In this document: piece by piece, positions 20,650 to 28,064 of the stretch
How the letters are laid out: each line of letters starts with the position of its first letter
Position numbering within the stretch: position 1 is the first letter of the stretch
Assembly (NCBI RefSeq): GCF_020595055.1
Contig: NZ_JAJDOO010000016.1
Span: 1-64,000, forward strand
DNA length: 64,000 bases
Direction: 5' to 3'
Source of the DNA: Desulfosporosinus shakirovi
GTDB taxonomy: Bacteria; Bacillota; Desulfitobacteriia; Desulfitobacteriales; Desulfitobacteriaceae
Notes under the pieces: generated by a model
What the model was told of the DNA's origin: nothing
What the model saw: only the letters and a program-made list of their open reading frames with translations
Databases searched by the model: none
Program-made: the position numbers and the translations under genes

Positions 20650-20994
20650 TTTAAATCCGCTCCCTTAATTAAATTTCTACTTTCCCTTAAACTTAGAAAT
20701 GGAAAGCTTACCCGCACCATTAGTTAAACTATTATTAAAGCGTAGGTCTTATACCTCAACATTACTAATCAAACGTGATTAGTATATCCACAAACGTATT
20801 TGTAATATAAAAAATACGCCCGAGGTTAGTATTTCCCAAACTTAACTTTTTGGAATTTTCGGTTTAACAAACTCCCGGTGCTGGGCTTTTTCAGATTTGA
20901 TTACAATAGTTTGATTCGACACGCATTTCTGATATCCTTCTTCAAACCTAATCTTTTCTGGCAAGTTTCCCCACACCATAAAATTTTTCCGCAA
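20650..20994. other. fhs-spoIIE intergenic region
   Basis: About 345 nt without a supported gene. It holds the fhs leader, two adjacent palindromes (see the entry at 20763), and AATAC/GTATT with a U-run on the minus strand (about 20813-20835) that could be a weak spoIIE terminator. No confident promoter was recognised. Confidence 0.5.
20763..20803. promoter_or_regulatory. Paired palindromes upstream of fhs
   Basis: A perfect 9-bp inverted repeat TACTAATCA/TGATTAGTA with AACG spacer (20763-20784) is followed by ACAAA-CGTA-TTTGT (20790-20803). Both contain CAAACGT. They lie about 110-150 bp before fhs and are candidate operators. Confidence 0.45.
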
Positions 20995-23079
20995 TTATTG
21001 ATTCCAAAAGTTTTTTCGAATGACCAAAACTATTCCATCATCATCTAAAGTCCTTCCACCTAAACGACGGGCTTCCTGTCCAATTAGATCTGCAATTTTT
21101 TGAGATTTATCTAAGGGCGTTTTCTCTAAATAGTCTTTGATCCAATCCGTTCCTTCCTTCAAAACATCTTGAACCCCATCCGTTAATAAAACTAAGGCTT
21201 CCCCGCTCTGCATTTCCAATTCAATGACAGGAATGTCAATCTGGTTCAAAATTCCGGCAGGAAGGCTTGAAGATTCAATAACTTTCACTCCATCCTGACC
21301 AATTAAATAGGAGGGAGAAGCCCCCACTTTAATTAACTTTAAGTTAGTGGACTCTAAATCAAGAATTGCCATATCAATTGTAACGAAACTTTCTTCGGGA
21401 GAACGCAATACCAAAATCGAATTCAGGGCTTGGATTGCACCTTCAGGTTTAAACCCTGTTGTCAGGAGTTGCTCAAGGAGGGTTAATGCCGTCGCGCTCA
21501 TTTTGGCTGCATTTTCCCCAACACCCATACCATCACTTAAAACAAAGGCATGTTCCTTAGTGGAATAAGCAATAGAAGCATAATTATCTCCGCTCATTCC
21601 ATTTCCGGTTTTCGTAAATGTCGTTATCCCCACATCAAGAAAAAAACGACGACGACGGGCTAAATTTGATGGTTTCACTACTTCCCAGTTATGCTGTGTA
21701 TGAAGTTCTTTGGCTAGGTTTCCTATGACTTGCGAAACATTTAGAAATTGGCGAGACAATGCTTCTTGATTCAGAAGCAAGCGGCGACGCCATGTTTCTT
21801 GGTTCTTCTCTTGCTCAATAATAAACTGCACTCCCAATAGCATCTCTTTTAATCTCCCGCAATGACGTTTCCATTCAATGGGTAAGGCCTGTAACTTTAC
21901 GTCTGTTTGCTTTTCGACCAATCCAAAAAGTTCGAAGAAAATATGGTATGTTTTATAAAACTCTCGGTTCCAACATACATCCATTGTTGGGCAAGAATGG
22001 CATACACGCTCAACCAGAACATTCATTAATTCCGGAACTTCTGGACGCATCTCAAATGATTCTACCTCTGCAGCTTGATAACTTAAGGCTATTTGATCAA
22101 AAATCTCTGACAATGCTTTGACTTTGGAAACCGTGGTCTCAACCTCTGGAATTACCTTAGGTTTTAAGAAATCTTTTTCCGGGGTTGCTCCTGGCCATAT
22201 TAAAAAGAGGAAAAGACCCACTGTAGAGGAAATGAGCTGCGAATATATTGCCTCCTGCCGTAAAAAGACGGTAAGTATCAGCATCACCGAAATAAAAGCG
22301 GTCCCGATTCCCAATTTACCTAACCGCCGAAAAGCCCCCGTGCAAAAACCGGCTAATCCGTATATTCCAGCATCTATGAGATTCTGAGTATTTACCGATA
22401 ATTGAGGCATAAAACCAAGTAATGCTCCTACACCCGCAGCCGTCCCTGCTCCGTAACGTTCTGATACAAATAACGTAAAGAAACTCAATAGGACGATTGG
22501 GAAATTGATGCCCATAACCTGAACCCCTTGAAGACCGCTAATTACACCAATAAGGATGAACAGCCAAGCAATCCCTTGTTCATTCTGGAACTCCCCACTC
22601 CAAATGGGCTCCTGATGACATAAAGCAAACCAAAAAATAATTGAGCATCCTCCAGAAATTATCCCCTGAAGTACAACTATAAGAAAGGCATATAGATCAG
22701 GATTTGCGAAGCTAATAGAAAGAGAAGGAACTAGGACTGTCATCAAAGTCGTTAAGGAAACTAAATAAATCCCCTGATGCTTCTTTTTACGCAAAGAAGG
22801 CACAATCACCATTAAAGTGGCTAACATAACCACACCCTGTAAAGTGAAAGATATGTCGTTCAATGAAATCATACCCATTAGAATACCCAGCAAACCAAAA
22901 GGAAACCCTTTTTCTCCTCTCAGTATCAAGGCTGCTCCGAACGCCACCCCAAAGGGATGTAACCCAAATATGCTTCCTCTCGCCAACACTCCCCCCAGTA
23001 TCAACGGAAGAAACGCACTTTCAATTGAAATTCTGCTTCGCAGACCTTGATCCAGTTTTAATGTTGCCCATTCTGCCAT
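20995..23079 (-). CDS. spoIIE: Stage II sporulation protein E, serine phosphatase
   Basis: Dephosphorylates SpoIIAA to release sigma-F in the forespore, and takes part in polar septation. The 694-residue protein has about ten membrane helices in its first 330 residues, a middle region with VCHSCPTMDVCW, and a C-terminal PP2C domain with VLSDGMGVGENAAKMS and LVLLTDGVQD. I use the ATG of MAEWATL (AGGTGA 5 nt upstream). It is downstream of yabR but separated by a terminator, and has its own promoter. Confidence 0.96.
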   Translation of the reverse strand: MAEWATLKLDQGLRSRISIESAFLPLILGGVLARGSIFGLHPFGVAFGAALILRGEKGFPFGLLGILMGMISLNDISFTLQGVVMLATLMVIVPSLRKKKHQGIYLVSLTTLMTVLVPSLSISFANPDLYAFLIVVLQGIISGGCSIIFWFALCHQEPIWSGEFQNEQGIAWLFILIGVISGLQGVQVMGINFPIVLLSFFTLFVSERYGAGTAAGVGALLGFMPQLSVNTQNLIDAGIYGLAGFCTGAFRRLGKLGIGTAFISVMLILTVFLRQEAIYSQLISSTVGLFLFLIWPGATPEKDFLKPKVIPEVETTVSKVKALSEIFDQIALSYQAAEVESFEMRPEVPELMNVLVERVCHSCPTMDVCWNREFYKTYHIFFELFGLVEKQTDVKLQALPIEWKRHCGRLKEMLLGVQFIIEQEKNQETWRRRLLLNQEALSRQFLNVSQVIGNLAKELHTQHNWEVVKPSNLARRRRFFLDVGITTFTKTGNGMSGDNYASIAYSTKEHAFVLSDGMGVGENAAKMSATALTLLEQLLTTGFKPEGAIQALNSILVLRSPEESFVTIDMAILDLESTNLKLIKVGASPSYLIGQDGVKVIESSSLPAGILNQIDIPVIELEMQSGEALVLLTDGVQDVLKEGTDWIKDYLEKTPLDKSQKIADLIGQEARRLGGRTLDDDGIVLVIRKNFWNQ

Positions 23080-23109
23080 AACGTCACCTCTTAACCATTT
23101 ATTGGAAAC

Positions 23110-23142
23110 ATTATAGCGCAAATTATTGGCAAAGCTTGTCTA
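23110..23142 (-). promoter_or_regulatory. Candidate spoIIE promoter with 21-bp spacer
   Basis: Minus strand: TAGACA (23137-23142), 21-nt spacer, TATAAT (23110-23115). Spo0A-activated sigma-A promoters such as spoIIE and spoIIG of Bacillus have spacers of this abnormal length. Confidence 0.5.
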
Positions 23143-23167
23143 GTAAAGTCAATAAAGCACAGCAACT

Positions 23168-23175
23168 TTCGACGT
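23168..23175 (-). promoter_or_regulatory. Spo0A-box-like site upstream of spoIIE
   Basis: Minus strand ACGTCGAA matches the TTGTCGAA consensus at six of eight positions. It lies about 26 bp upstream of the candidate -35. Confidence 0.35.
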
Positions 23176-23253
23176 TGTTCACAGTAAATCTCACTAAAAT
23201 CTTGCTATAACACTATGTGCCTGATAAATATACCAGCATTTTTATTTTTTAAA

Positions 23254-23279
23254 ATAAAAAAACCGCCTTTCCGGCGGTT
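23254..23279 (-). terminator. Intrinsic terminator after yabR
   Basis: Minus strand: AACCGCC/GGCGGTT with a 5-nt loop (23261-23279), then a U-rich tract. Confidence 0.88.
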
Positions 23280-23284
23280 ATGTT

Positions 23285-23674
23285 CTAGTATCTGCTTGAT
23301 CCTCTGCCTCCACGTTTAGAGTCTGTGGCCCGACGGAATTCAGTCTGACGTTCATCACTGTCTTTTATAAACTTAGCCAATTTATCCTCAAAGGACACTG
23401 TTGGCGGAAGACGGCGTTCACGACTCACATTGCGAACAGGGGGATTTGCTTGTTTAATTGAGAGTCCAATTTTTCCCTTTTCATCAACGTGAATGACCTT
23501 AACTTTTACATGATCTTGTTCCTTTAAGTAATCTCGAACGTCCTTGACATAGGCATCAGCGACTTCCGAGATATGTACAAGTCCGGTGATTCTATCCGGT
23601 AATTCAATAAATGCCCCAAAGTTCGTGATCCCTGTTACGACACCCTCAACAATACTGCCAACGTCAATGGCCAT
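23285..23674 (-). CDS. yabR: S1-domain RNA-binding protein (YabR type)
   Basis: The 129-residue protein has one S1 domain at 3-75 (VGSIVEGVVTGITNFGAFIELPDRITGLVH region), followed by a basic tail ending RGGRGSSRY. The family (YabR, GSP13-like) associates with ribosomes or RNA; no precise role can be read here. The ATG of MAIDVGS follows AAGGAGGAG by about 10 nt. Its place after divIC and before spoIIE is the same as in Bacillus. Confidence 0.9.
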   Translation of the reverse strand: MAIDVGSIVEGVVTGITNFGAFIELPDRITGLVHISEVADAYVKDVRDYLKEQDHVKVKVIHVDEKGKIGLSIKQANPPVRNVSRERRLPPTVSFEDKLAKFIKDSDERQTEFRRATDSKRGGRGSSRY

Positions 23675-23720
23675 ACGAAGCAAACTCCTCCTTGTGATGA
23701 TCTATCTATACTTACTCTAT

Positions 23721-23750
23721 ATTATATGCAGTACATTTCATGCCTGTCAA
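23721..23750 (-). promoter_or_regulatory. Sigma-A promoter of yabR
   Basis: Minus strand: TTGACA (23745-23750), 18-nt spacer, TATAAT (23721-23726). Confidence 0.82.
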
Positions 23751-23774
23751 GGTTAATAAGACTAATGTGGCGTA

Positions 23775-24086
23775 CTAATTCTTGGGAGAAATGAGAATTT
23801 CGCCTTGTTTAACAAGACCTAGCTGTTCTCGGGCTAACTGTTCGATGTAACTTGGTGTATTCAACCGAGTAATCTCATCATTAAGAATCTTTTCCTGTTG
23901 AAGTAATTTGGTCTTTTCTTGATTCAATTGAGCTAGTTGATCCTCAACCCGAGTTCGGAGTTTCCATATCTGCCAAGCTGAGCTCCCAACTATCGCCATG
24001 AGCACCGCCAAAACAAGAATAGAACTGCGACGAATTCGGACCCTTTGGCGATTTTTTGGGTTACTCTTCAGACGAGCCCTCTTCAT
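23775..24086 (-). CDS. divIC: Septum formation initiator, DivIC/FtsB family
   Basis: Bitopic division protein that works with FtsL and DivIB at the septum. The 103 residues comprise a basic cytoplasmic start, one membrane helix (about 22-42), a coiled coil (about 45-80) and a short extracytoplasmic end with YIEQLAREQLGLVKQGE, typical of the family. It overlaps the upstream HTH gene by 26 nt. Confidence 0.93.
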   Translation of the reverse strand: MKRARLKSNPKNRQRVRIRRSSILVLAVLMAIVGSSAWQIWKLRTRVEDQLAQLNQEKTKLLQQEKILNDEITRLNTPSYIEQLAREQLGLVKQGEILISPKN

Positions 24087-24303
24087 CCAATTCCTCTCCT
24101 CCTATACCAAGTTCCCCGCCCGGAATGATACAGACAATTTCATATCCTTTACTTCTTGCGCGGGTTAATAGCGTCGCGACCGAACTCTGACTGAGATGAA
24201 GCCGTTTTGCGATGTCTTCCAGCGACTTTCCACTTTCTTTGAGAATCACTGCTTGGCGTTCCCGAAAACTAAGTTTTTCCAAGCCTCGAATTTCTAGTTG
24301 CAC
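24061..24303 (-). CDS. Small HTH protein (sigma-70 region 4 / Tfx-like)
   Basis: About 80 residues with one helix-turn-helix: LSFRERQAVILKESGKSLEDIAKRLHLS...VATLLTRARSKG. It resembles sigma region 4 and Tfx-type regulators. The acidic C-terminal tail is unique. I start at the GTG of VQLEIRG; an alternative GTG at 24363 would translate the DnaA boxes and has no Shine-Dalgarno. It overlaps divIC and is probably co-expressed with it. The target is unknown. Confidence 0.7.
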   Translation of the reverse strand: MQLEIRGLEKLSFRERQAVILKESGKSLEDIAKRLHLSQSSVATLLTRARSKGYEIVCIIPGGELGIGGEELDEEGSSEE

Positions 24304-24326
24304 TGTGGCACGCCCTTGCTTAAAAG

Positions 24327-24358
24327 TTATCCACAAATTGTGGATAGATTGTGGACAG
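24327..24358. promoter_or_regulatory. DnaA-box cluster
   Basis: TTATCCACA (24327-24335, perfect consensus, plus strand), TGTGGATAG (24339-24347, reverse, one mismatch) and TGTGGACAG (24350-24358, reverse, two mismatches). They lie between the promoter and the start of the HTH-divIC operon. Confidence 0.7.
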
Positions 24359-24372
24359 ATCACCTACAATCT

Positions 24373-24394
24373 GTTTACAAACCGTTTACAAACC
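24373..24394. repeat. Tandem 11-bp repeat next to the DnaA boxes
   Basis: GTTTACAAACC occurs twice without a gap (24373-24383 and 24384-24394), immediately downstream of the predicted transcription start of the HTH-divIC operon. Confidence 0.85.
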
Positions 24395-24407
24395 AACGGG
24401 TAATTCC

Positions 24408-24435
24408 ATTATAGCACTCAGTATTAAGGAATCAA
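24408..24435 (-). promoter_or_regulatory. Sigma-A promoter of the HTH-divIC operon
   Basis: Minus strand: TTGATT (24430-24435), 16-nt spacer, TATAAT (24408-24413). Confidence 0.72.
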
Positions 24436-24450
24436 GACCTCTGGGAAATT

Positions 24451-24957
24451 TTAACCATTCGTTCTTGGTGGTAGAAGCCCCTTCCACCAATCTGTGAGCC
24501 TTCTTTTAATACGTCTGGCTCGCTTAAGAAGAATAACTTCTCCAATTCTATAAAGAAGCAAACTCAACCAGTGCAATATTGCATAAGGGGGTCTCATTAT
24601 AATTACCAAACCCCTAATTGGAATCTTGATGCTTCTGTGAATAAGTTTTGCAAGAAAGGATATCAGTCTGTAGAATCCGAAACAAGCACGTAACGTAAAA
24701 TTACTAAATATTTTCAGATACAGCCCTAAGCCCAGCAGACTTCCCCAAATAATGTAAAAGCGGAAGTCTAGCGCGTTAGCTCTTTCAAAAAAGCAAAAAA
24801 GAATTACTATGGAAATTAAAGAGAAAATCACATCCCCTATAAAGGTTAAAATTTGTCCAAAGTCTTGCCAGCGACGAAAAGAGCGGTATAAGTCAAAAAC
24901 CAAACCGACGGTTGCTCCAGCGAGGATTACCCAAAAGAAAGTCTCGAATTCTGAGAT
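24451..24957 (-). CDS. yabQ: Spore cortex protein YabQ, probable ATC start
   Basis: Mother-cell membrane protein needed for spore cortex formation in Bacillus. The longest reading with a usual start codon begins at TTG 24903 and lacks the first conserved helix. The frame stays open upstream (ISEFETFFWVILAGATVGLVFD) to a TAG at 24991-24993 with no ATG, GTG or TTG. AGGAGG lies 7 nt before an ATC at 24955-24957, so I infer ATC initiation, giving 168 residues with several membrane helices and a basic C terminus. It follows yabP, as expected. Confidence 0.75.
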   Translation of the reverse strand: MSEFETFFWVILAGATVGLVFDLYRSFRRWQDFGQILTFIGDVIFSLISIVILFCFFERANALDFRFYIIWGSLLGLGLYLKIFSNFTLRACFGFYRLISFLAKLIHRSIKIPIRGLVIIMRPPYAILHWLSLLLYRIGEVILLKRARRIKRRLTDWWKGLLPPRTNG

Positions 24958-25012
24958 TGTTCTTCCTCCTCTCTTTCTCCATTCTTCAAGCTATGGAGGA
25001 ATCGTTCGCTTT

Positions 25013-25291
25013 TCAACGAAACACACGGTTCAAAAATCCTCGACGCGCAACATTGCTAGAACTTCGGTGATAAATCAAAGCACCAACTGACCCTTGAAGA
25101 TCCACTAAACCTTCCTCAAGATTGAGCAATTTAATGCCTAACTGATCTCCTTTGACACTCAATATCCCAAGTTCTGTTTCCAGAACAATTTCCTTGGGGT
25201 CAAAGGACTGAACTTTTAGTATCCCTGTCAATTCAACAAGTTCCCGATTCTGCATGACAAGGCGATGTCCCTTGGCAACTTTATCGACCAT
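25013..25291 (-). CDS. yabP: Sporulation protein YabP
   Basis: Forespore-surface protein required for spore cortex assembly, working with YabQ. The 92-residue protein shows the family pattern RELVELTGILKVQSFDPKEIVLET followed by GILSVKGDQLGIK. AGGGGG precedes the ATG. It is the first gene of yabP-yabQ and lies after a 320-nt gap from rqcP. Confidence 0.9.
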   Translation of the reverse strand: MVDKVAKGHRLVMQNRELVELTGILKVQSFDPKEIVLETELGILSVKGDQLGIKLLNLEEGLVDLQGSVGALIYHRSSSNVARRGFLNRVFR

Positions 25292-25612
25292 GCCCCATCC
25301 CCCTAACTCTTTTTCTTCATATAACCCTATTCAGCTGGCCTATACTTTAGACATCTTGGGAGTCAGTTTCTTAGAGCGTACTCAGAGTACGTACCGATTT
25401 CAGTTGAAACCCGCTCTCTAAGCTTAGTTCCTCCCTCTGGACAGGGTAATCTTAACAGTTCGTGAGTCAAGGTCACTGAGGCATTGTTTGCGCCTCACGC
25501 AATGATACTGGGCTGCAGTGTACATCTAGAGAAAAGCAATTCAGAAAATGTGCACGATCCTCAACTTAATTTTGGTGAAACCCAGGTATATAAAAAAGAC
25601 AGAGTCTTTCAT
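25292..25612. other. rqcP-yabP intergenic region
   Basis: About 320 nt with no supported gene. It contains the perfect inverted repeat CGTACTC-A-GAGTACG (within 25376-25395) and must carry the yabP promoter. No sigma-E or sigma-A promoter stood out. Confidence 0.5.
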
Positions 25613-25628
25613 TTAAGACTCTGTCTTT
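25592..25628 (-). terminator. Intrinsic terminator overlapping the rqcP stop
   Basis: A 14-bp perfect stem (25595-25608 with 25615-25628), loop of 6, then U residues on the minus strand. The upstream arm encodes the last residues of RqcP. Confidence 0.88.
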
Positions 25629-25876
25629 CGTTCATCTCGAATCAATTCGTAGAGTGTCTGCGCTTCGTTAGCTTTTATACTGTTCGGAGTCGATAGCACT
25701 TGGACTTCAATCACACGATTGGCAAACTCCAGAGTGATACGGTCCCCTGGCTTGACATCTGCTGAGGGTTTAGCGACTTTTCCGTTAATTGAAATTTTTT
25801 CTCCCACACAAACATCTTTAGCAACCGTTCGACGCTTAATGAGTCGAGATACTTTTAAATATTTATCAATTCGCAT
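25613..25876 (-). CDS. rqcP: S4-domain protein RqcP (YabO/Hsp15 family)
   Basis: Binds stalled 50S subunits and acts with RqcH in alanine tailing. The 87-residue protein starts MRIDKYLKVSRLIKRRTVAK and has the S4 RNA-binding domain over most of its length (SINGKVAKPSADVKPGD). The place between HU/YabN and yabP matches Bacillus yabO. Confidence 0.93.
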   Translation of the reverse strand: MRIDKYLKVSRLIKRRTVAKDVCVGEKISINGKVAKPSADVKPGDRITLEFANRVIEVQVLSTPNSIKANEAQTLYELIRDERKTES

Positions 25877-25922
25877 ACCAACCCCGCCTTAAAATCTCAA
25901 ATAGTTAAACTTTCACGGATAT

Positions 25923-25958
25923 ATAAAGTCAGGTTCCAGAAATGGAACCTGACTTTAT
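25923..25958. terminator. Long hairpin after the HU gene
   Basis: A perfect 16-bp stem (25923-25938 with 25943-25958), GAAA loop on the plus strand. No clear U-tract follows on the minus strand; it is a probable terminator or RNA 3' end stabiliser. Confidence 0.65.
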
Positions 25959-25973
25959 CACCAGTCCGAAGAC

Positions 25974-26249
25974 TCATTTTTGTACCGCGTCCTTGAGAGC
26001 TTTACCTGCCTTAAAGCCGGGTACCTTAGCCGCAGGAATTTGGATTTCTTCCTTCGTTTGTGGGTTTCTTCCAGTCCGTGCTGCACGATCTTTAACTTCG
26101 AATGTCCCAAAACCAACTAGTTGGACTTTTTCACTTTGTGCCAACGATTCCTCGATCACTTCAAAAACAGCTTTTACTGCTTTTTCAGCATCCTTCTTGG
26201 ACATGTCGGCCTTCTCCGCAACTGCGCTAACTAATTCAGCCTTATTCAA
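25974..26249 (-). CDS. hup: HU family DNA-binding protein
   Basis: Nucleoid-associated histone-like protein. The 91-residue sequence has [25 protein letters not shown], the [24 protein letters not shown] beta-arm region and a C-terminal [13 protein letters not shown] helix. AGGAGGG precedes the ATG. Confidence 0.97.
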   Translation of the reverse strand: MNKAELVSAVAEKADMSKKDAEKAVKAVFEVIEESLAQSEKVQLVGFGTFEVKDRAARTGRNPQTKEEIQIPAAKVPGFKAGKALKDAVQK

Positions 26250-26290
26250 AATGAGTCCCTCCTAAATAACTGATCTACTACGTAAATTAT

Positions 26291-26318
26291 ATTTCGCGAT
26301 AAATAACCAATCTCCTGC
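26291..26318 (-). promoter_or_regulatory. Candidate HU promoter, sigma-H-like plus TATAAT
   Basis: Minus strand: GCAGGA, 17 nt, GAAATATAAT. The GCAGGA-N17-GAA pattern is shared with the spoVG promoter, and an embedded TATAAT could also serve sigma-A. Coordinates are approximate. Confidence 0.45.
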
Positions 26319-26333
26319 TTTTTTTAGATTATA

Positions 26334-27788
26334 TTACACCTTATTGCCACTTTTTTCTTGGGATTTTGCTTTTTCCCAAAAAATATCCATTTCATCAAGG
26401 GATAGTTGCCCAAAATCCACATCATTCTTCTCGCTCAATTCAACCATTTTTAGGAAACGTTTCTGAAACTTATGTACAGTGTCCCTCAAAACCCCTTCAG
26501 TATCAAGCTTTAAAAATCTAGAGAGATTAACGATGGAGAACAATAAATCACCTAATTCTTCCTGAATCCCAATCCCATCAGTTAAAGCACTCTCCAGCTC
26601 TTGTAATTCCTCTTTAACCTTACCCCAAGGACCCTCGATATCGGACCAGTCAAACCCTGCCTTGGCAACTCTGCGTTGAGTTGACGCGGCCCACATGAGT
26701 GACGGCAACCCCTTGGGATCATTAAAGAAGTCTCTTCTCTTATCGCTCTCCTTCTCTTTCAGCTTAATTCTATCCCAAGTAAGGATGACATCATCTGCTG
26801 TTTCAGCCTGCTCTTCTCCGAAAACATGAGGATGCCTGCGAATCATTTTTTGAATAACCCCGCGCAATACATCTTGGAGTTCAAAAATACTGGCCTCAGT
26901 GGCGATCTGAGCATGAAAAACTACTTGCAATAATAAGTCTCCCAACTCTTCACACAAATTATACATATCTTTTTTTTCTATTGCTTCAAGAACTTCATAG
27001 CTTTCTTCAATCAGATATTGCTTTAACGTATCATGTGTTTGTTCTCTATCCCATGCACACCCTCCTTCTGCACGCAAGGTCCTCATAACTTTGACCAACT
27101 TATAAAAAGAAACAACCTCTGAGTTGGGAGGCAAAACAATCGTTGTTAAATGATCGAAGTCTCCATGGTCCATCTCGTAAAGCGGAAGCTTGTCCACGTG
27201 TTCTAATTTAGTGCCTAAAGCCTGGACTACATATACCCATGCATCATCTGGATAGGCATTCATAAGATCTAATTTGACCTCTGAGGCGATTAACTTATTA
27301 TAAACTTGAGGAATAACAAGCCATCCCCGCCCTGTTAGTTCAACATCTTTGAGGTCATCATAGTTTCGTATTGACACTCCATCGATAGGGTCGAACTTCA
27401 AGACTCTGAAAATCTCATCCACAAAGCTCATCGCTGGATGAATCACAACGTTATATTCTGGAGCAAGTCTTTCCGCAATAAGTTGTACAGTCCTTTCTGC
27501 AACCATGGGATGACCCGGTACTGTATAGATGACCTCAGCCCTCTTTTTTAATTCTTTACGCAATTGCTCTGTGATCTTTTCATATACCGCCTCAAAGGAA
27601 GCTTCTGTAGCATAGATTTCATCAAATGATTCGACACTTACACCCTCAGCCATTAATTCTTGAACGCAAGGATGCTGGGCTGTGCGCGCAAAGATTCTCT
27701 TTGCACTGCATATACGTCGATAATTTCCAAGGGTTAGCTGGTCTATGCCGGCAGGACCTAACCCAATTACATGAAGACACGCAGACAT
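26334..27788 (-). CDS. mazG: YabN: tetrapyrrole-methylase-like domain fused to MazG pyrophosphohydrolase
   Basis: House-cleaning hydrolase of non-canonical nucleoside triphosphates. The 484-residue protein has an SAM-dependent methylase-like domain (1-220, VIGLGPAGIDQLTLG start), then two MazG-type segments (EESYEVLEAIEKKD with EELGDLLLQVVFHA, and a second EELGDLLFSIVNLSR). The fusion is standard for YabN. GGAGGTGA precedes the ATG. Confidence 0.94.
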   Translation of the reverse strand: MSACLHVIGLGPAGIDQLTLGNYRRICSAKRIFARTAQHPCVQELMAEGVSVESFDEIYATEASFEAVYEKITEQLRKELKKRAEVIYTVPGHPMVAERTVQLIAERLAPEYNVVIHPAMSFVDEIFRVLKFDPIDGVSIRNYDDLKDVELTGRGWLVIPQVYNKLIASEVKLDLMNAYPDDAWVYVVQALGTKLEHVDKLPLYEMDHGDFDHLTTIVLPPNSEVVSFYKLVKVMRTLRAEGGCAWDREQTHDTLKQYLIEESYEVLEAIEKKDMYNLCEELGDLLLQVVFHAQIATEASIFELQDVLRGVIQKMIRRHPHVFGEEQAETADDVILTWDRIKLKEKESDKRRDFFNDPKGLPSLMWAASTQRRVAKAGFDWSDIEGPWGKVKEELQELESALTDGIGIQEELGDLLFSIVNLSRFLKLDTEGVLRDTVHKFQKRFLKMVELSEKNDVDFGQLSLDEMDIFWEKAKSQEKSGNKV

Positions 27789-27849
27789 TTAGGTATCACC
27801 TCCTAAAATAGTTTACCACAAACTGCCTAACGGGTATAGAAAGGAAGAG

Positions 27850-27976
27850 TGGCTGAGACATGCGGGTCTGATCGGTACAAAGAAAACTCGACAAGCGCCA
27901 AGGTCTTAAGGGCAGGAGACGTCTTAAATGTACGTATGCGCTGGCCATGACTCAAACAGGACATTCGAGATTAGAG
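27850..27976. repeat. Copy 2 of the dispersed intergenic repeat, with flanking related sequence
   Basis: 27940-27958 matches 18652-18670 at 18 of 19 bases, and the following ATTCGAGATTAGAG parallels ATTCTAAATTAGAG in copy 1. It lies between spoVT and mazG and appears non-coding. Confidence 0.65.
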
Positions 27977-28015
27977 TACTGCCGTCGATGGCAAGGCGGC
28001 CCGACGATCGAGTAT

Positions 28016-28043
28016 AAAAAATAAAGCGGCAGGACCGCTTTAT
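28016..28043 (-). terminator. Intrinsic terminator after spoVT
   Basis: Minus strand: AAAGCGG/CCGCTTT with a 5-nt loop, then ATTTTTT. Confidence 0.85.
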
Positions 28044-28064
28044 TATGTATTGTTTTGCTAACAT

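Noticed and set aside
20204-20668. 154-codon plus-strand open frame opposite fhs
   Set aside because: Shadow of fhs with no start signals.
25484-25696. 70-codon plus-strand frame in the rqcP-yabP gap
   Set aside because: Runs into rqcP on the opposite strand, crosses its terminator, and has no Shine-Dalgarno.
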